Positions 45,305 through 54,434 of a DNA stretch of 64,000 nucleotides are shown here, one piece after another; position 1 is the first letter of the stretch, and each line of letters starts with the position of its first letter. Position numbers and translations under genes: made by a program. Below the pieces are notes generated by a model. That model was not told the origin of the DNA. It made no database searches and saw only the letters and a program-made list of their open reading frames with translations. This stretch comes from Paenibacillus sp. FSL H7-0326 (lineage in GTDB: Bacteria; Bacillota; Bacilli; Paenibacillales; Paenibacillaceae), in assembly GCF_001955535.1 (NCBI RefSeq), contig NZ_MPVN01000002.1, positions 124,001 to 188,000 on the forward strand. Reading direction: 5' to 3'.

Positions 45305-46222
45305 TTAGACCTGAATCAGCTCGTGCTCAGCTGCGAGTATCGTATTTGAAAATATTTCACTCGCCTCGCTTAATAGCGGCTGAAGCTGCTCCTCATCCTT
45401 ATACCTTGAACTGAAATGCGTCATAATCAGCTTCTTCGCACCTGCCTCTTTTGCCGCTTCCGCTGCTTGTCTGGCAGTACTATGATAGTATTCATGCGCT
45501 GTAGAGGCCAATTCATGCAGAAAAGTCGCTTCATGAACGACGACGTCCGCTCCAGCCGATAAAGGCACTACATGAGCGGTCGGCCTAGTGTCCCCGAGAA
45601 TCGTAACGATCTTCCCTCGTTTTGGAGCACCCAAAAAATCCTGGGCATGAAGCACAAGACCATCTCCAAGATCCACACTTTCACCACGCTTCAGCTTGCC
45701 AAATAACGGACCTGGCTTCAAGCCATGAACTGCGAGCTTATTGGGGTCAAGACTGCCAGGACGATCCTTCTCCATCACTCGATAGCCATAACTGTCGATT
45801 CTATGCTCTAGAAGAGCCGATTCCACGATAAACGTATCATCCTCGAAGATCATGCCGCCCTCATGCTCTATAATGCTCAGCTCATAATTGATTCGAGATT
45901 GACTAAGCTCAAGCGATGTTTCCACATATTTTTTAATTCCCGGCGGCCCGTACAATGTAAGAGGTGTCGTTCCTCCCTGATAAGCACGGCTGGATAACAG
46001 ACCCGGAAGTCCGAATAGATGGTCACCATGCAGATGAGTAATGAATATTTTTTCGAGTTTGCTTAGTTTGAGTGGAGATTTCAAGAATTGATGCTGTGTA
46101 CCTTCTCCGCAATCAAACAGCCAGATGGAACGACGTTCCTCCAGCATGCGAAGTGCAACAGCCGTAACGTTTCTCTGTAAAGATGGAACACCCGCATTGG
46201 TCCCCAAAAAATATAGTTCCAC
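45305..46222 (-). CDS. rnz: Ribonuclease Z
   Basis: This 305-residue metallo-beta-lactamase-fold nuclease cuts the 3' trailer of tRNA precursors. FLGTNAGVPSLQRN opens the protein; FITHLHGDHLFGLPGLL is the HxHxDH zinc motif, with TILGDTRPT, HEATFLHE and LIMTHFSSRY downstream. It starts with GTG after GAGGTGAT. It lies at the head of the group that includes Fpg and nfo, 129 bases upstream of the HAD phosphatase. Confidence 0.95.
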   Translation of the reverse strand: MELYFLGTNAGVPSLQRNVTAVALRMLEERRSIWLFDCGEGTQHQFLKSPLKLSKLEKIFITHLHGDHLFGLPGLLSSRAYQGGTTPLTLYGPPGIKKYVETSLELSQSRINYELSIIEHEGGMIFEDDTFIVESALLEHRIDSYGYRVMEKDRPGSLDPNKLAVHGLKPGPLFGKLKRGESVDLGDGLVLHAQDFLGAPKRGKIVTILGDTRPTAHVVPLSAGADVVVHEATFLHELASTAHEYYHSTARQAAEAAKEAGAKKLIMTHFSSRYKDEEQLQPLLSEASEIFSNTILAAEHELIQV

Positions 46223-46430
46223 GATTGTATCACCTCGTTATATTTGGATTAGAGAATCAATTTCATAATACCTTTAGCTGCTTAAATCAAAAGTATATAT
46301 AGTTTTTAATTCCCCTTTTTAATGGGATATGAAATTGATTCTAGTATAGAAAGATAAGGCCGGAACCATGCAAGGATTACAATCAGCTTATAATGATAGG
46401 CCATCAAGGTTAATTATATGATTATAAATG

Positions 46431-46460
46431 AAAATCCTCCGATTGTGGAATCGGAGGAAA
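46431..46460 (-). terminator. Terminator of metH
   Basis: Minus-strand TCCTCCGATT, 4-base loop, AATCGGAGGA then TTTT. It lies about 25 bases past the metH stop. Confidence 0.8.
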
Positions 46461-46484
46461 AGATCAGCTCAAGCATTTCACTTG

Positions 46485-49400
46485 TTACGCCTTCTCTACA
46501 TTAAAATATTGAGCCTCCGGATGACTGAACACCATTGCCGATACGGATGCCTCAGGCTCCATCATATATCCTTCTGTCAGCTCTACGCCGATATCTTCAG
46601 GACGCATCAAGCGGAATAGCGGTTCCTGGTCTTCCAAATCTGGGCAGGCAGGATAGCCAAAAGAAACTCGTATTCCTTGATATCTTGCTCCAAGACGCTG
46701 CTTCATGGTCATATCTGCCGAATCAGGGAATCCCCATGTATCTCTCATCATATGATGAACACGCTCCGCCAAGCCTTCAGCCACTTCCAGCGCAATGGAC
46801 TGAAGAGCATGGAACCGGAGATAGTCCCCTTTTTCTTTCCACTCCGCAGCCAGCTCTGAAATGCCATGTCCTGCGGTTACCACTAAAAATCCTACATAAT
46901 CCATAACACCCGATTCAACTGGCTTTAGGAAATCGGCCAAACAAAGGTATGGATCGACTTTTTGTCTCGGGAAAGTAAAGGTGTGCAATACCTTTGAATG
47001 ATCTTCCGGATCATAGATGATGATATCATTTCCTTGAGACTGCGCTGGGAAGAACCGATACATTGCATTGGCCTTAATGATTCCGTCCTTGACCGCCTCA
47101 TCCATAATTTGATCGACGGTTTCTTTAAGCTGAATTGCCTTGGAATCACCTGATTTAAGCAGCTGCTCCACGTTGCCTTTTAATCCCAGATGATGCCCCA
47201 GCAGCATCTGCATGTTAACATAAGGAAGAATATGACTAATCGGATAATTCCGAATGGTATGTCTAGCTAGATCAGGCGGCAAATATACAGGTGCCTCTTG
47301 AGAAACTTTGGAGCGTTCCACTCTCGTCAGCTCGGGTAAGGGGATCACATTACTAACAGCTGCGGCATCCTTCTCCTTCTCAAGCTGCATTTCCTTCAGC
47401 ATCAGCTCTCTGGATTGCGGATTCATCAGCTTGTTGGCGATGTCAAGTCCGTCCATGGCATCCTTCGCATATACAACCATTCCGCTGTATTCAGGTCTGA
47501 TCCGAGTTTTGGTAAATTTCCTTGTCAGTGCTGCTCCACCTACCATAATGGGTACGTCAATTCCTGCATTCCTTAAGTCCTGTGCAGTGAGCACCATTTG
47601 CTGTGCCGATTTAACTAACAGACCCGATAAACCTATCGCATCTACTTTCTCTGTACGATAAGACTCAATGATACGTTCTGGTGGTACTTTTATACCCAAA
47701 TTGACGATCTGGTAACCATTGTTCGCGAGAATGATCTCGACAAGGTTCTTACCGATATCATGCACATCACCTTTCACCGTGGCGAGCATAATCTTACCTT
47801 TAACCGAGGTTTCGTTCTTCTCCATGAATTGCTCCAGATGAGCAACAGAAGCTTTCATTACCTCTGCACTTTGCAGTACCTCAGCAACAATGAGCTCATT
47901 GTTGTTGAATAGTCTTCCAACCTCCTCCATCCCTTTCATCAGAGGTCCGTTGATGATCTCAAGTGGACTGTATTTCGCTCTTGCCAGCTCCAGATCAGGG
48001 ATGAGTCCTTCCTTACTGCCTTCAACGACGTAAGCAGCTAAACGTTCTTCCAAGGTCAGATTGGAGGTTTGGACTTTCTTCTCTACTTTTTTATTACGGA
48101 ATGCGGCTACAAAAGCAGCTAAGGTTTCATCATTTGTACGGTAGATTAAATCTTCGGCAAGTTTTCGTTCTTCAAGCGGAATAGAGGCATAACGCTCTAC
48201 TTTTTCCGTGTTAACGATCGCATAATCAAGTCCTGCCTTGGTGCATTCATACAAAAAGACAGAATTCAGCACTTCACGCCCTGCCTCAGGCAGTCCAAAG
48301 GAAACATTACTTACTCCAAGGATCGTATGTGTTCCTGGTAATGCGGACTTGATCAACCGAATGGCTTCAATCGTTTCGGCCGCAGATCCAATATACTGCT
48401 CGTCTCCTGTACCTACAGGAAAAACAAGGGTATCAAATATAATGTCTTCCGGTTTAAGACCATATTTATTCACGAGAAGATCATACGATCGTTTGGCAAC
48501 GTCGAGCTTGTCTTCCCTGCTAATTGCCTGCCCTCGCTCATCAATCGTTCCCACAACGACAGCTGCTCCATATTTATGGATGATCGGCGTTACGTTCTCA
48601 AATTTATCCTCGCCATCTTCCAGATTAATAGAATTGATAATCGCTTTTCCTTGGGAATATTGAAGGGCTAGATCAATGACTTCACTATCTGTTGTATCTA
48701 TCATTAGAGGTACTTTGACTTTCTTAACAACAAGCTCAAGGAAATTACGCATATCCTCGGCTTCATCTCGATCAGGGTCCTGCACACAAATATCAACAAC
48801 CTGCGCTCCATTCTTAACTTGAGCACGCGCAATTTCAGAGGCCTCTTCATACTTGCCTTCTACAATCAGGCGTTTAAATTTACGGGAACCGAGTACATTT
48901 GTTCGTTCACCAACCATATAAGGACGATTATCCTGTTCTACATACACAGGATCTATACCCGAAATAGCTGGAGGATGTTCTCCAGTTAGCGGACGTGGCT
49001 TCATCGTTCCCAGCTTATCAGCAAGAGCCCTGATATGATCCGGTGTCGTACCACAGCATCCCCCTGCAATATTGATCCAGCCTTGTTCTGCAAAAGCTGC
49101 AATCTTGGTTGCCAGCGAATCAGGCGATTCATGATATTGTCCATTCTCATCCGGCAAGCCAGCATTGGGATAACAGCTGACCGCTGTTCCTGCCATGGAC
49201 GATAATGAACGAATATGATCTCTCATAAATTCAGGACCCGTTGCACAGTTTAGCCCGACCGATATCGGGTTAAGGTGTTCTAAGGAAATATAAAACGCTT
49301 CAATGTTCTGACCTGCTAGCGTTGTACCCATTGGCTCAATTGTCCCTGATATCATAATGGGAAGCTCGATGCTCCGTTTGGCGAACGCCTGCCGGATACC

Positions 49401-49925
49401 GATGCTGCCAGCTTTGACATTGAGTGTGTCCTGAGAGGTTTCCAGCAGAAGCACATCGACACCGCCGTCGATCAATGCGATAGCCTGCTCTTCATAGCTG
49501 TCAATCAGCTCTTGAAAAGTAACCCCTCCTGTAACGGACAAGGTCTTTGTCGTTGGGCCCATAGCTCCTACGACATATCGTGGAGATTCTGGTGAATTAT
49601 ATTTATCCACAGCTGCTCTAGCCAGTTTTGCCGCAGCGAGATTAATTTCTCTTGCTTGATGCTGTATATCGTATTCTGCTAGCACGACAGAAGTGGCTCC
49701 AAAGGTGTTCGTTTCAATAAGATGAGCGCCAGCTTCAAGATAACGTTCGTGTATATTTTGAATCAATTCCGGTTTAGTCAGCACAAGTATTTCATTACAG
49801 CCATCCAGCTCTTCACCGCCAAAGTCCTCGGCAGTCAGGTTTTCTTGCTGGATCATGGTGCCCATGGCGCCATCTAGAATTAATATTCGTTTATTCAACG
49901 CATCCTTTAAGTCACTCTTGATCAC
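46485..49925 (-). CDS. metH: Methionine synthase, cobalamin-dependent
   Basis: This 1146-residue enzyme transfers a methyl group from methyl-tetrahydrofolate to homocysteine through B12. Domains in order: homocysteine-binding with zinc Cys in GLNCATG and GGCCGTTPDHI (1-310), pterin-binding (about 330-590), B12 cap (640-735), B12-binding with the DVHDIGKN His motif (735-870), and AdoMet reactivation domain (900-end). The start is set at GTG 49925, six bases after GGGAGGT; the ATG at 49931 is too close to that site. No SAM or T-box riboswitch is visible upstream. Confidence 0.95.
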   Translation of the reverse strand: MIKSDLKDALNKRILILDGAMGTMIQQENLTAEDFGGEELDGCNEILVLTKPELIQNIHERYLEAGAHLIETNTFGATSVVLAEYDIQHQAREINLAAAKLARAAVDKYNSPESPRYVVGAMGPTTKTLSVTGGVTFQELIDSYEEQAIALIDGGVDVLLLETSQDTLNVKAGSIGIRQAFAKRSIELPIMISGTIEPMGTTLAGQNIEAFYISLEHLNPISVGLNCATGPEFMRDHIRSLSSMAGTAVSCYPNAGLPDENGQYHESPDSLATKIAAFAEQGWINIAGGCCGTTPDHIRALADKLGTMKPRPLTGEHPPAISGIDPVYVEQDNRPYMVGERTNVLGSRKFKRLIVEGKYEEASEIARAQVKNGAQVVDICVQDPDRDEAEDMRNFLELVVKKVKVPLMIDTTDSEVIDLALQYSQGKAIINSINLEDGEDKFENVTPIIHKYGAAVVVGTIDERGQAISREDKLDVAKRSYDLLVNKYGLKPEDIIFDTLVFPVGTGDEQYIGSAAETIEAIRLIKSALPGTHTILGVSNVSFGLPEAGREVLNSVFLYECTKAGLDYAIVNTEKVERYASIPLEERKLAEDLIYRTNDETLAAFVAAFRNKKVEKKVQTSNLTLEERLAAYVVEGSKEGLIPDLELARAKYSPLEIINGPLMKGMEEVGRLFNNNELIVAEVLQSAEVMKASVAHLEQFMEKNETSVKGKIMLATVKGDVHDIGKNLVEIILANNGYQIVNLGIKVPPERIIESYRTEKVDAIGLSGLLVKSAQQMVLTAQDLRNAGIDVPIMVGGAALTRKFTKTRIRPEYSGMVVYAKDAMDGLDIANKLMNPQSRELMLKEMQLEKEKDAAAVSNVIPLPELTRVERSKVSQEAPVYLPPDLARHTIRNYPISHILPYVNMQMLLGHHLGLKGNVEQLLKSGDSKAIQLKETVDQIMDEAVKDGIIKANAMYRFFPAQSQGNDIIIYDPEDHSKVLHTFTFPRQKVDPYLCLADFLKPVESGVMDYVGFLVVTAGHGISELAAEWKEKGDYLRFHALQSIALEVAEGLAERVHHMMRDTWGFPDSADMTMKQRLGARYQGIRVSFGYPACPDLEDQEPLFRLMRPEDIGVELTEGYMMEPEASVSAMVFSHPEAQYFNVEKA

Positions 49926-50124
49926 TGTCATACCTCCCGCAAAACGTTAAATCTTAGTTTAGCAGAAACACCACCTGTTGGGAAGGTAAATCATCGACAG
50001 AAAATCAGCGTCATGTCAGCGTTATCGGCTTCAAGCCTAGTTACAATTCATATTATCCACGAACAACACTTAGCAAAGGCAGAATAAATAATTTATTAAA
50101 CCAATTTGAAAAGAGGGAATAATC

Positions 50125-50676
50125 ATGCCAGAACTATTGATCAAAAACACGAATGAAAGAATTAGCGGAGTGGAGAATGTTCGTAATTATTTGAAAGACT
50201 GTAATGTACTCTATGAGCAATGGGATTCAACCAAGTTGCCTGCAGAACTCAAGGGCCACAAGCTGCTGTCTGACGAAGAACAACAGCAGGTCTTGGACCT
50301 CTATAAAGAAGAAATTTCTGAATTGGCTGGTCGTCACGGCTATCAACAATGGGAAGTCATTTCCTTGTCAAATGCCACTGCCAATCTCGAAGGGGAGCTT
50401 GCTGAGCTCGATGAAATGCATGCACATGGAGATGAAGGAGCTCATGCCATTCTGTCAGGCAACGGTATTTTAAGTATGAAGGATGATAATTCAGGTTATT
50501 TCGATATAGAGCTAACCGCAGGGGATGTCATTGTGATTCCTGAGAACACTCCCCATTCATTTGCTCTAATGAAGAACAAGGAGGTCATTGCCGTACGGTT
50601 AACTATTAAAGAAAACGGTTGGACCCTATCTCCTTACCCTGATCCCGCTTACATTAAAAATGGACAACCTCATTGA
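50125..50676 (+). CDS. mtnD: Acireductone dioxygenase
   Basis: This 183-residue cupin enzyme of methionine salvage oxidises acireductone to the methionine precursor ketomethylthiobutyrate and formate. MHAHGDEGAHAIL carries the His and Glu metal ligands and the last His lies in PENTPHSFAL. AAAGAGGG precedes the ATG. It is divergent from metH, so two methionine-recycling genes share the region. Its stop codon lies inside the terminator hairpin. Confidence 0.92.
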   Translation: MPELLIKNTNERISGVENVRNYLKDCNVLYEQWDSTKLPAELKGHKLLSDEEQQQVLDLYKEEISELAGRHGYQQWEVISLSNATANLEGELAELDEMHAHGDEGAHAILSGNGILSMKDDNSGYFDIELTAGDVIVIPENTPHSFALMKNKEVIAVRLTIKENGWTLSPYPDPAYIKNGQPH

Positions 50677-50690
50677 GGTTGTCCTAGTTT
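50661..50690 (+). terminator. Terminator overlapping the mtnD stop codon
   Basis: GGACAACCTC and GAGGTTGTCC (50661-50683) form a ten-base-pair stem with a three-base loop, followed by TAGTTTTT. The mtnD TGA is in the loop and 3' arm. Confidence 0.85.
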
Positions 50691-50721
50691 TTCCTTGCTT
50701 GTCCTATACTTCTAGTTGACA

Positions 50722-51162
50722 CTATTCTTCCACCACAATCTGCACAGATGGCATAGCGTGGAAACCTCTTGCTGTAACATGAGAAGTAACCTTGTATTCT
50801 CCCGCAGTTTTAAACTGATAGTCAAATACATAGACTCCTTCCCCTTGGTGCTCCGCCTCAAACTCCATACTAACACCATCCGATGTAGCAACCTCGAACA
50901 TGACTTCGTCCGCATCATCTATGACATCTGCTTGCTGAGTCACCACAGCCTCCATATGTACGGTTTCATTCAGGCTTATCTCTTGACTCGACGCACTCAG
51001 CTTGACATCAATCGGTTCCATGAGAGCAGCCGGCTCCGAAGAAGCTTCAAATGAGCATCCTGAGATTAGAAGACATAGAGTTAATATAATGAAACCCGTC
51101 GAGATTTGACGCTGGATAGGATTGAAGTTGTTCGATGGCAAGAAGAGTTTCAATATTTTCAT
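50722..51162 (-). CDS. Lipoprotein with a FixH/YtkA-like domain
   Basis: This is a 146-residue protein. The hydrophobic segment FIILTLCLLISGC ends in a lipobox (Cys about 36), preceded by a long polar N-terminus. The rest is a beta-sandwich with IDVKLSASSQEI and GEGVYVFDYQFKTAGEYKVTSHV, as in YtkA/FixH-like domains. It faces mtnD tail to tail and uses the same 45-base interval for transcription ends. AGGAAGG precedes the ATG. The function is not known. Confidence 0.78.
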   Translation of the reverse strand: MKILKLFLPSNNFNPIQRQISTGFIILTLCLLISGCSFEASSEPAALMEPIDVKLSASSQEISLNETVHMEAVVTQQADVIDDADEVMFEVATSDGVSMEFEAEHQGEGVYVFDYQFKTAGEYKVTSHVTARGFHAMPSVQIVVEE

Positions 51163-51182
51163 CTTCCTTCCTGTATTCTAGT

Positions 51183-51220
51183 AAAAAGAAAACCGCCGCT
51201 GCTCTGCAGCAGATGCGGTT
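51183..51220 (-). terminator. Terminator of the HAD hydrolase gene
   Basis: Minus-strand AACCGC..CTGCT pairs with AGCAG..GCGGTT around a four-base loop, then TTTTCTTTTT. It lies ten bases past the HAD stop. Confidence 0.82.
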
Positions 51221-51230
51221 ACTTGGAAGA

Positions 51231-52013
51231 TTATATCATTTGTTTTATTTCAGATAAATGCTTTATTTCTACGTCTGGAGTGAAGGCTTCCTCGTTCAGC
51301 TTGTTATTACGGTTAATCCAAACCGCTCTGATTCCAGACGCAAGAGCTCCCTTAATATCTGTAGTGAGCTTATCGCCAACCATCAGCGCTTCCTCCGGAG
51401 ATACATCCAGCAATTCCAAAGCATGCTTGAAAATAGAAGGATCCGGCTTTCCTTTGCCAAATGTACCTGAGATCACAATATGGTCAAAGAAAGGAACCAG
51501 ATCAGGAACCCCATCCAGCTTCTCTTGCTGAAGAGCAGGGCAACCATTGGTTAACAAGAGAAGCTTCACTTTCCCTTGCAGTTCAGCCAGCGTCTCTAAC
51601 GTCTCATCATACATGTAAGGACGGTTTCGGCGTTCTTTACCGAAATGCTCGGCTAGCTCCGCTCCGAGTTCCGGCTGATTAATACCCAGAGCAAGAAGAC
51701 CCTTGGTCCAAGCATCTCTACGGTAAGTAGGAGCAATTTCTTCAAGCTGCTTGAATTCAGCTCTGTCACTTCCATTAAAATTAGCCCACAATCCTTCAAA
51801 AGGGTTAATGCCAATCATTTTTGTAAAAGCAAACGTTTCATACGATTCATACAGCTTCCTTGCTTCATTGCGGACAGAAGTCTCCAGTTCATGAGGATCA
51901 ACGCCTGTTTGCTTCGATGCAACTAGACATGTTTCATAAAAAGCTTCCTCTACACTCCGCTCATCCCATAAGAGTGTATCATCCAAATCGAATAGCACTG
52001 CTTTGATAGACAT
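51231..52013 (-). CDS. HAD-superfamily hydrolase (YfnB-like)
   Basis: This is a 260-residue HAD phosphatase with motif I FDLDDTLLWD, motif II LLLTNGCP, the Lys in KGKPDPSIF and motif IV VGDKLTTDIKGA, plus a helical C1 cap. The start is ATG 52013, with GGGGGAGA upstream; about 33 extra codons are open in frame but lack a ribosome-binding site. Its substrate is unknown. Confidence 0.87.
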   Translation of the reverse strand: MSIKAVLFDLDDTLLWDERSVEEAFYETCLVASKQTGVDPHELETSVRNEARKLYESYETFAFTKMIGINPFEGLWANFNGSDRAEFKQLEEIAPTYRRDAWTKGLLALGINQPELGAELAEHFGKERRNRPYMYDETLETLAELQGKVKLLLLTNGCPALQQEKLDGVPDLVPFFDHIVISGTFGKGKPDPSIFKHALELLDVSPEEALMVGDKLTTDIKGALASGIRAVWINRNNKLNEEAFTPDVEIKHLSEIKQMI

Positions 52014-52059
52014 GCTTCTCTCTCCCCCGAAAGTATGGTATCGTATGTTAGGCTTCTTA

Positions 52060-52572
52060 CTACACTCTCTTATCTTCGACAGGTATTTGATGATTCTGTG
52101 CGTATTGCACAAGTCGTGCTCCCATCGCTTCTACATCGTATAGATTAAGCAGTTTGCTGAACACCCAAGGACCGCCTTTACCGTTGCGCTCAACAATGAC
52201 AGAACCTTTTTCCAACACAATTTTCTTAATATCCTCTGCACCCATGGAACGTTCTCTGCTTAGCTTAATCGTCTTAATCCGCTTCTTACCGACTTTGAGA
52301 TACGGCCGGCGCATAAAGTACATCAGAGCAAGTCCAAGATAAAGCGCAAATACGACCCAATCAAATGCCCCTACTCCACCTGTAGTCAAGCCGCTAAGGG
52401 TCAGGAACATAAATGAAAGGACAACGAGTACAAATGGGAACAAAAAGGCTCTTCCTTTAAATACATCCTCTTGTTCAACACCAGATCCGATGGATGGCTG
52501 GCCTCTTTTTTTACGATCTTTATTAATTTTCTGCTGGTTTTTCTTCACTGATCTTTCAAATGAACTCGCCAT
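52060..52572 (-). CDS. Hypothetical membrane protein
   Basis: This is a 170-residue protein with a basic N-terminus (KKNQQKINKDRKKRG), two hydrophobic segments (about 42-62 and 68-86), and a soluble domain with KTIKLSRERSMGAEDIKKIVLEKGSVIVERNGKGG, which resembles the small beta-barrel regions of some DUF families. GGAGG precedes the ATG. It follows the DUF896 gene by 48 bases and may share its transcript. I do not recognise the family. Confidence 0.75.
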   Translation of the reverse strand: MASSFERSVKKNQQKINKDRKKRGQPSIGSGVEQEDVFKGRAFLFPFVLVVLSFMFLTLSGLTTGGVGAFDWVVFALYLGLALMYFMRRPYLKVGKKRIKTIKLSRERSMGAEDIKKIVLEKGSVIVERNGKGGPWVFSKLLNLYDVEAMGARLVQYAQNHQIPVEDKRV

Positions 52573-52620
52573 GAGTATCCTCCTTCAATCTATAACAAAA
52601 GCATGTACCTATTTATTGAA

Positions 52621-52824
52621 TCATTTTCCTTTTGAATAAGTGTCGCCGCTTACATCGTCCACAATTTCAATGGATTCCAGCTGCTGACGGAAGTTGCTGC
52701 GGATGTTGTTCAAATAGATCTCTCTAAGCTCAGCCCGTTCAGCCAATTCTGCATCATTAAGCCCGGATTCCTTCTGCTTGCGGGCAAGCTCATTAATCCG
52801 CGCAACTAGACTTTCAATATCCAA
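52621..52824 (-). CDS. DUF896 (UPF0291) protein, YnzC-like
   Basis: This is a 67-residue protein. RINELARKQKESGLNDAELAERAELR and the C-terminal half match the DUF896 family (YnzC of B. subtilis), whose genes often lie beside lexA/yneA and are SOS-linked. It starts with TTG, preceded by TTGGAGGGG. It is a small helical protein of unknown function. Confidence 0.88.
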   Translation of the reverse strand: MDIESLVARINELARKQKESGLNDAELAERAELREIYLNNIRSNFRQQLESIEIVDDVSGDTYSKGK

Positions 52825-52924
52825 CTTTCTTCCCCTCCAAAATGCATAGTCTCTTTAACTTTGACATGATTAGAAAAGGTTGTCAAGGTAAATACCTGTA
52901 TAGTCAGCATTTGATGCAGAATAG

Positions 52925-52951
52925 AAAAAAAGACGCAGATTAAGCCGCGTC
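52925..52951 (-). terminator. Terminator after yneA
   Basis: Minus-strand GACGC, a ten-base loop region, GCGTC, then seven T. It separates yneA from the DUF896 gene. Confidence 0.7.
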
Positions 52952-52987
52952 CTTAGCATGTTATAAATTATAAACGAATTATACATA

Positions 52988-53356
52988 TCAATCAAAATAA
53001 GGGAGATTTAACAGCTGTCCTGTTTGTATATGAGAGCTGGATAAACCATTAATATGCTGAATTTGATTAACATAATCTCTTATATCCATACCTTCCGGCT
53101 TATGCTCTGTACCGATCGCCCATAAAGTATCGCCAGGCTCCACAACAATCTTCTCGTATGCTACCTCTTGACCCGCGTCTGCAAATACCGTCATGAAACC
53201 CGTTAAGCTCAGAAGAAGGATTGAAGCTATCAATATCAAACGGATTAGTCTCTGCTTGTTCTTCTTCATTATAATATGTATCGTCTCACCCAAATTATTA
53301 TTAGTCGATTCATCTGTTCTAGAATGTATGCTGTGATAAGTGCTGTATTTAAGCAT
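52988..53356 (-). CDS. yneA: YneA-like SOS cell-division inhibitor
   Basis: This is a 122-residue protein with a membrane segment (about 36-54, LIRLILIASILLLSLTG) and a C-terminal LysM domain (EKIVVEPGDTLWAIGTEH...). YneA blocks division after DNA damage in Bacillales. The start is ATG 53356, with GGAGG eight bases upstream; the frame runs 24 codons further but across the promoter. It is divergent from lexA, with LexA-box-like sites between them. Confidence 0.85.
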   Translation of the reverse strand: MLKYSTYHSIHSRTDESTNNNLGETIHIIMKKNKQRLIRLILIASILLLSLTGFMTVFADAGQEVAYEKIVVEPGDTLWAIGTEHKPEGMDIRDYVNQIQHINGLSSSHIQTGQLLNLPYFD

Positions 53357-53369
53357 TATTCCAACCTCC

Positions 53370-53490
53370 AAACGTTTGTTCTCATTCCTTACAAAACTCA
53401 CTATAACACGAACATGTGTTTTGGGCAATAGTTTTTGAGAACAATTGTTCTGTATTTTTTTAGAACTAATGTTTGTACGAACGGAGGTTC
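53370..53490. promoter_or_regulatory. Array of five LexA-box-like sites
   Basis: Sites of the type GAAC-N4-GTTY occur at 53370-53381 (reverse strand), 53410-53421, 53439-53450 (perfect palindrome GAACAATTGTTC), 53463-53474 and 53479-53490. The consensus for Bacillus LexA is CGAACRNRYGTTYC. The fourth touches and the fifth lies directly inside the lexA promoter; the second lies in the yneA promoter spacer and the first in the yneA leader. Three of the five have T in place of the last C. Confidence 0.75.
53400..53428 (-). promoter_or_regulatory. Predicted yneA promoter
   Basis: Minus-strand TTGCCC (53428-53423), 17 bases, TATAGT (53405-53400); the spacer is occupied by a LexA-box-like site. 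Confidence 0.6.
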
Positions 53491-53501
53491 TATGCTATAA
53501 T
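53473..53501 (+). promoter_or_regulatory. Predicted lexA promoter
   Basis: TTGTAC (53473-53478), 17 bases, TATAAT (53496-53501) with TGC before the -10. GAACGGAGGTTC fills most of the spacer, giving autoregulation by LexA. Confidence 0.72.
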
Positions 53502-53535
53502 TTTCCCAAACGTTATTATGTGGAGTTGATACGGT

Positions 53536-54168
53536 ATGTCGAAGGTATCCAGCAGGCAGTTAGCAATTCTGGAGTTTATACGCAATGAAGTCCGATTGAA
53601 AGGATATCCGCCGTCCGTAAGAGAGATTGGTGAAGCTGTTGGTCTGGCCTCCAGTTCAACCGTTCACGGACACCTGGATCGTCTGGAGAAGAAGGGGTTA
53701 ATTCGTAGAGACCCTACTAAACCACGGGCTATTGAATTGCTTGGTCAAGATGATAGTGATGATAATGTTCTTCAATTTACGCAGACAGTTGCTCGTGTTC
53801 CTGTAGTTGGTAAAGTCACTGCTGGTATTCCAATCACAGCTACAGAGAATATTGAAGATTATTTCCCACTGCCGATGCAATATGTTGGCGAGGAGAAGGT
53901 ATTCATGCTATCTGTTGTCGGGGACAGTATGATTGAGGCGGGAATTTCGAATGGTGACTATGTTATCGTCCGCCAGCAGCAAACAGCGAATAACGGAGAC
54001 ATCGTCGTCGCGATGACGGAAGATGATGAAGCTACCGTTAAGACGTTCTATAAAGAGAAGGACCATATTCGCTTGCAGCCAGAGAATCCTACATACGAAC
54101 CTCTCCGGCTTACGAAAGTAACCATTTTGGGTAAGGTTATCGGCTTGTTCCGTGACTTCCTTCATTAA
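53536..54168 (+). CDS. lexA: LexA repressor
   Basis: The 210-residue SOS repressor is cleaved with RecA help after DNA damage. The N-terminal winged helix includes [15 protein letters not shown] and the recognition segment [15 protein letters not shown]. Self-cleavage between Ala96 and Gly97 is catalysed by the Ser131/Lys169 dyad (VVGDSM and EATVKTF). GGAG precedes the ATG by ten bases. Confidence 0.96.
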   Translation: MSKVSSRQLAILEFIRNEVRLKGYPPSVREIGEAVGLASSSTVHGHLDRLEKKGLIRRDPTKPRAIELLGQDDSDDNVLQFTQTVARVPVVGKVTAGIPITATENIEDYFPLPMQYVGEEKVFMLSVVGDSMIEAGISNGDYVIVRQQQTANNGDIVVAMTEDDEATVKTFYKEKDHIRLQPENPTYEPLRLTKVTILGKVIGLFRDFLH

Positions 54169-54203
54169 TTTGCCATTCTTTTATTTCTAGTATAGTATGT
54201 ACA

Positions 54204-54240
54204 AAGCCGAGATCTTCTTGAGAAGATCTCGGCTTATTTT
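54204..54240 (+). terminator. Terminator of lexA
   Basis: AAGCCGAGATCTTCT and AGAAGATCTCGGCTT form a 15-base-pair stem with a two-base loop, followed by ATTTT. The 150 bases beyond it, up to the glnA terminator, hold nothing I recognise. Confidence 0.88.
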
Positions 54241-54394
54241 GTAGTAAGATGTAAGTAGTTTCTGAAATACTAATATCCAGCATGCTCTCTACTCGCCTAC
54301 TCGGGTGATTAAGCACTGCATTCAGTCGTTACGAGCAAGAATTTGAAGCCTACTAGTCATAATATTGTTTAAATTGTTTTCTCACCAAAAAAAG

Positions 54395-54428
54395 AAAAAC
54401 CCTTGAGCGCTTAGAGCGCCAAGGGTTT
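54395..54428 (-). terminator. Terminator of glnA
   Basis: Minus-strand AAACCCTTGgCGCT pairs with AGCGCTCAAGGGTTT around a short loop and is followed by TTCTTTTTTT. It ends the glnRA transcript six bases past glnA. Confidence 0.88.
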
Positions 54429-54434
54429 CCGGTT

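Noticed and set aside
49926..50124. SAM-I riboswitch upstream of metH
   Set aside because: No CTTATCAAGAG-type opening or GGTGGAGGGA core is present.
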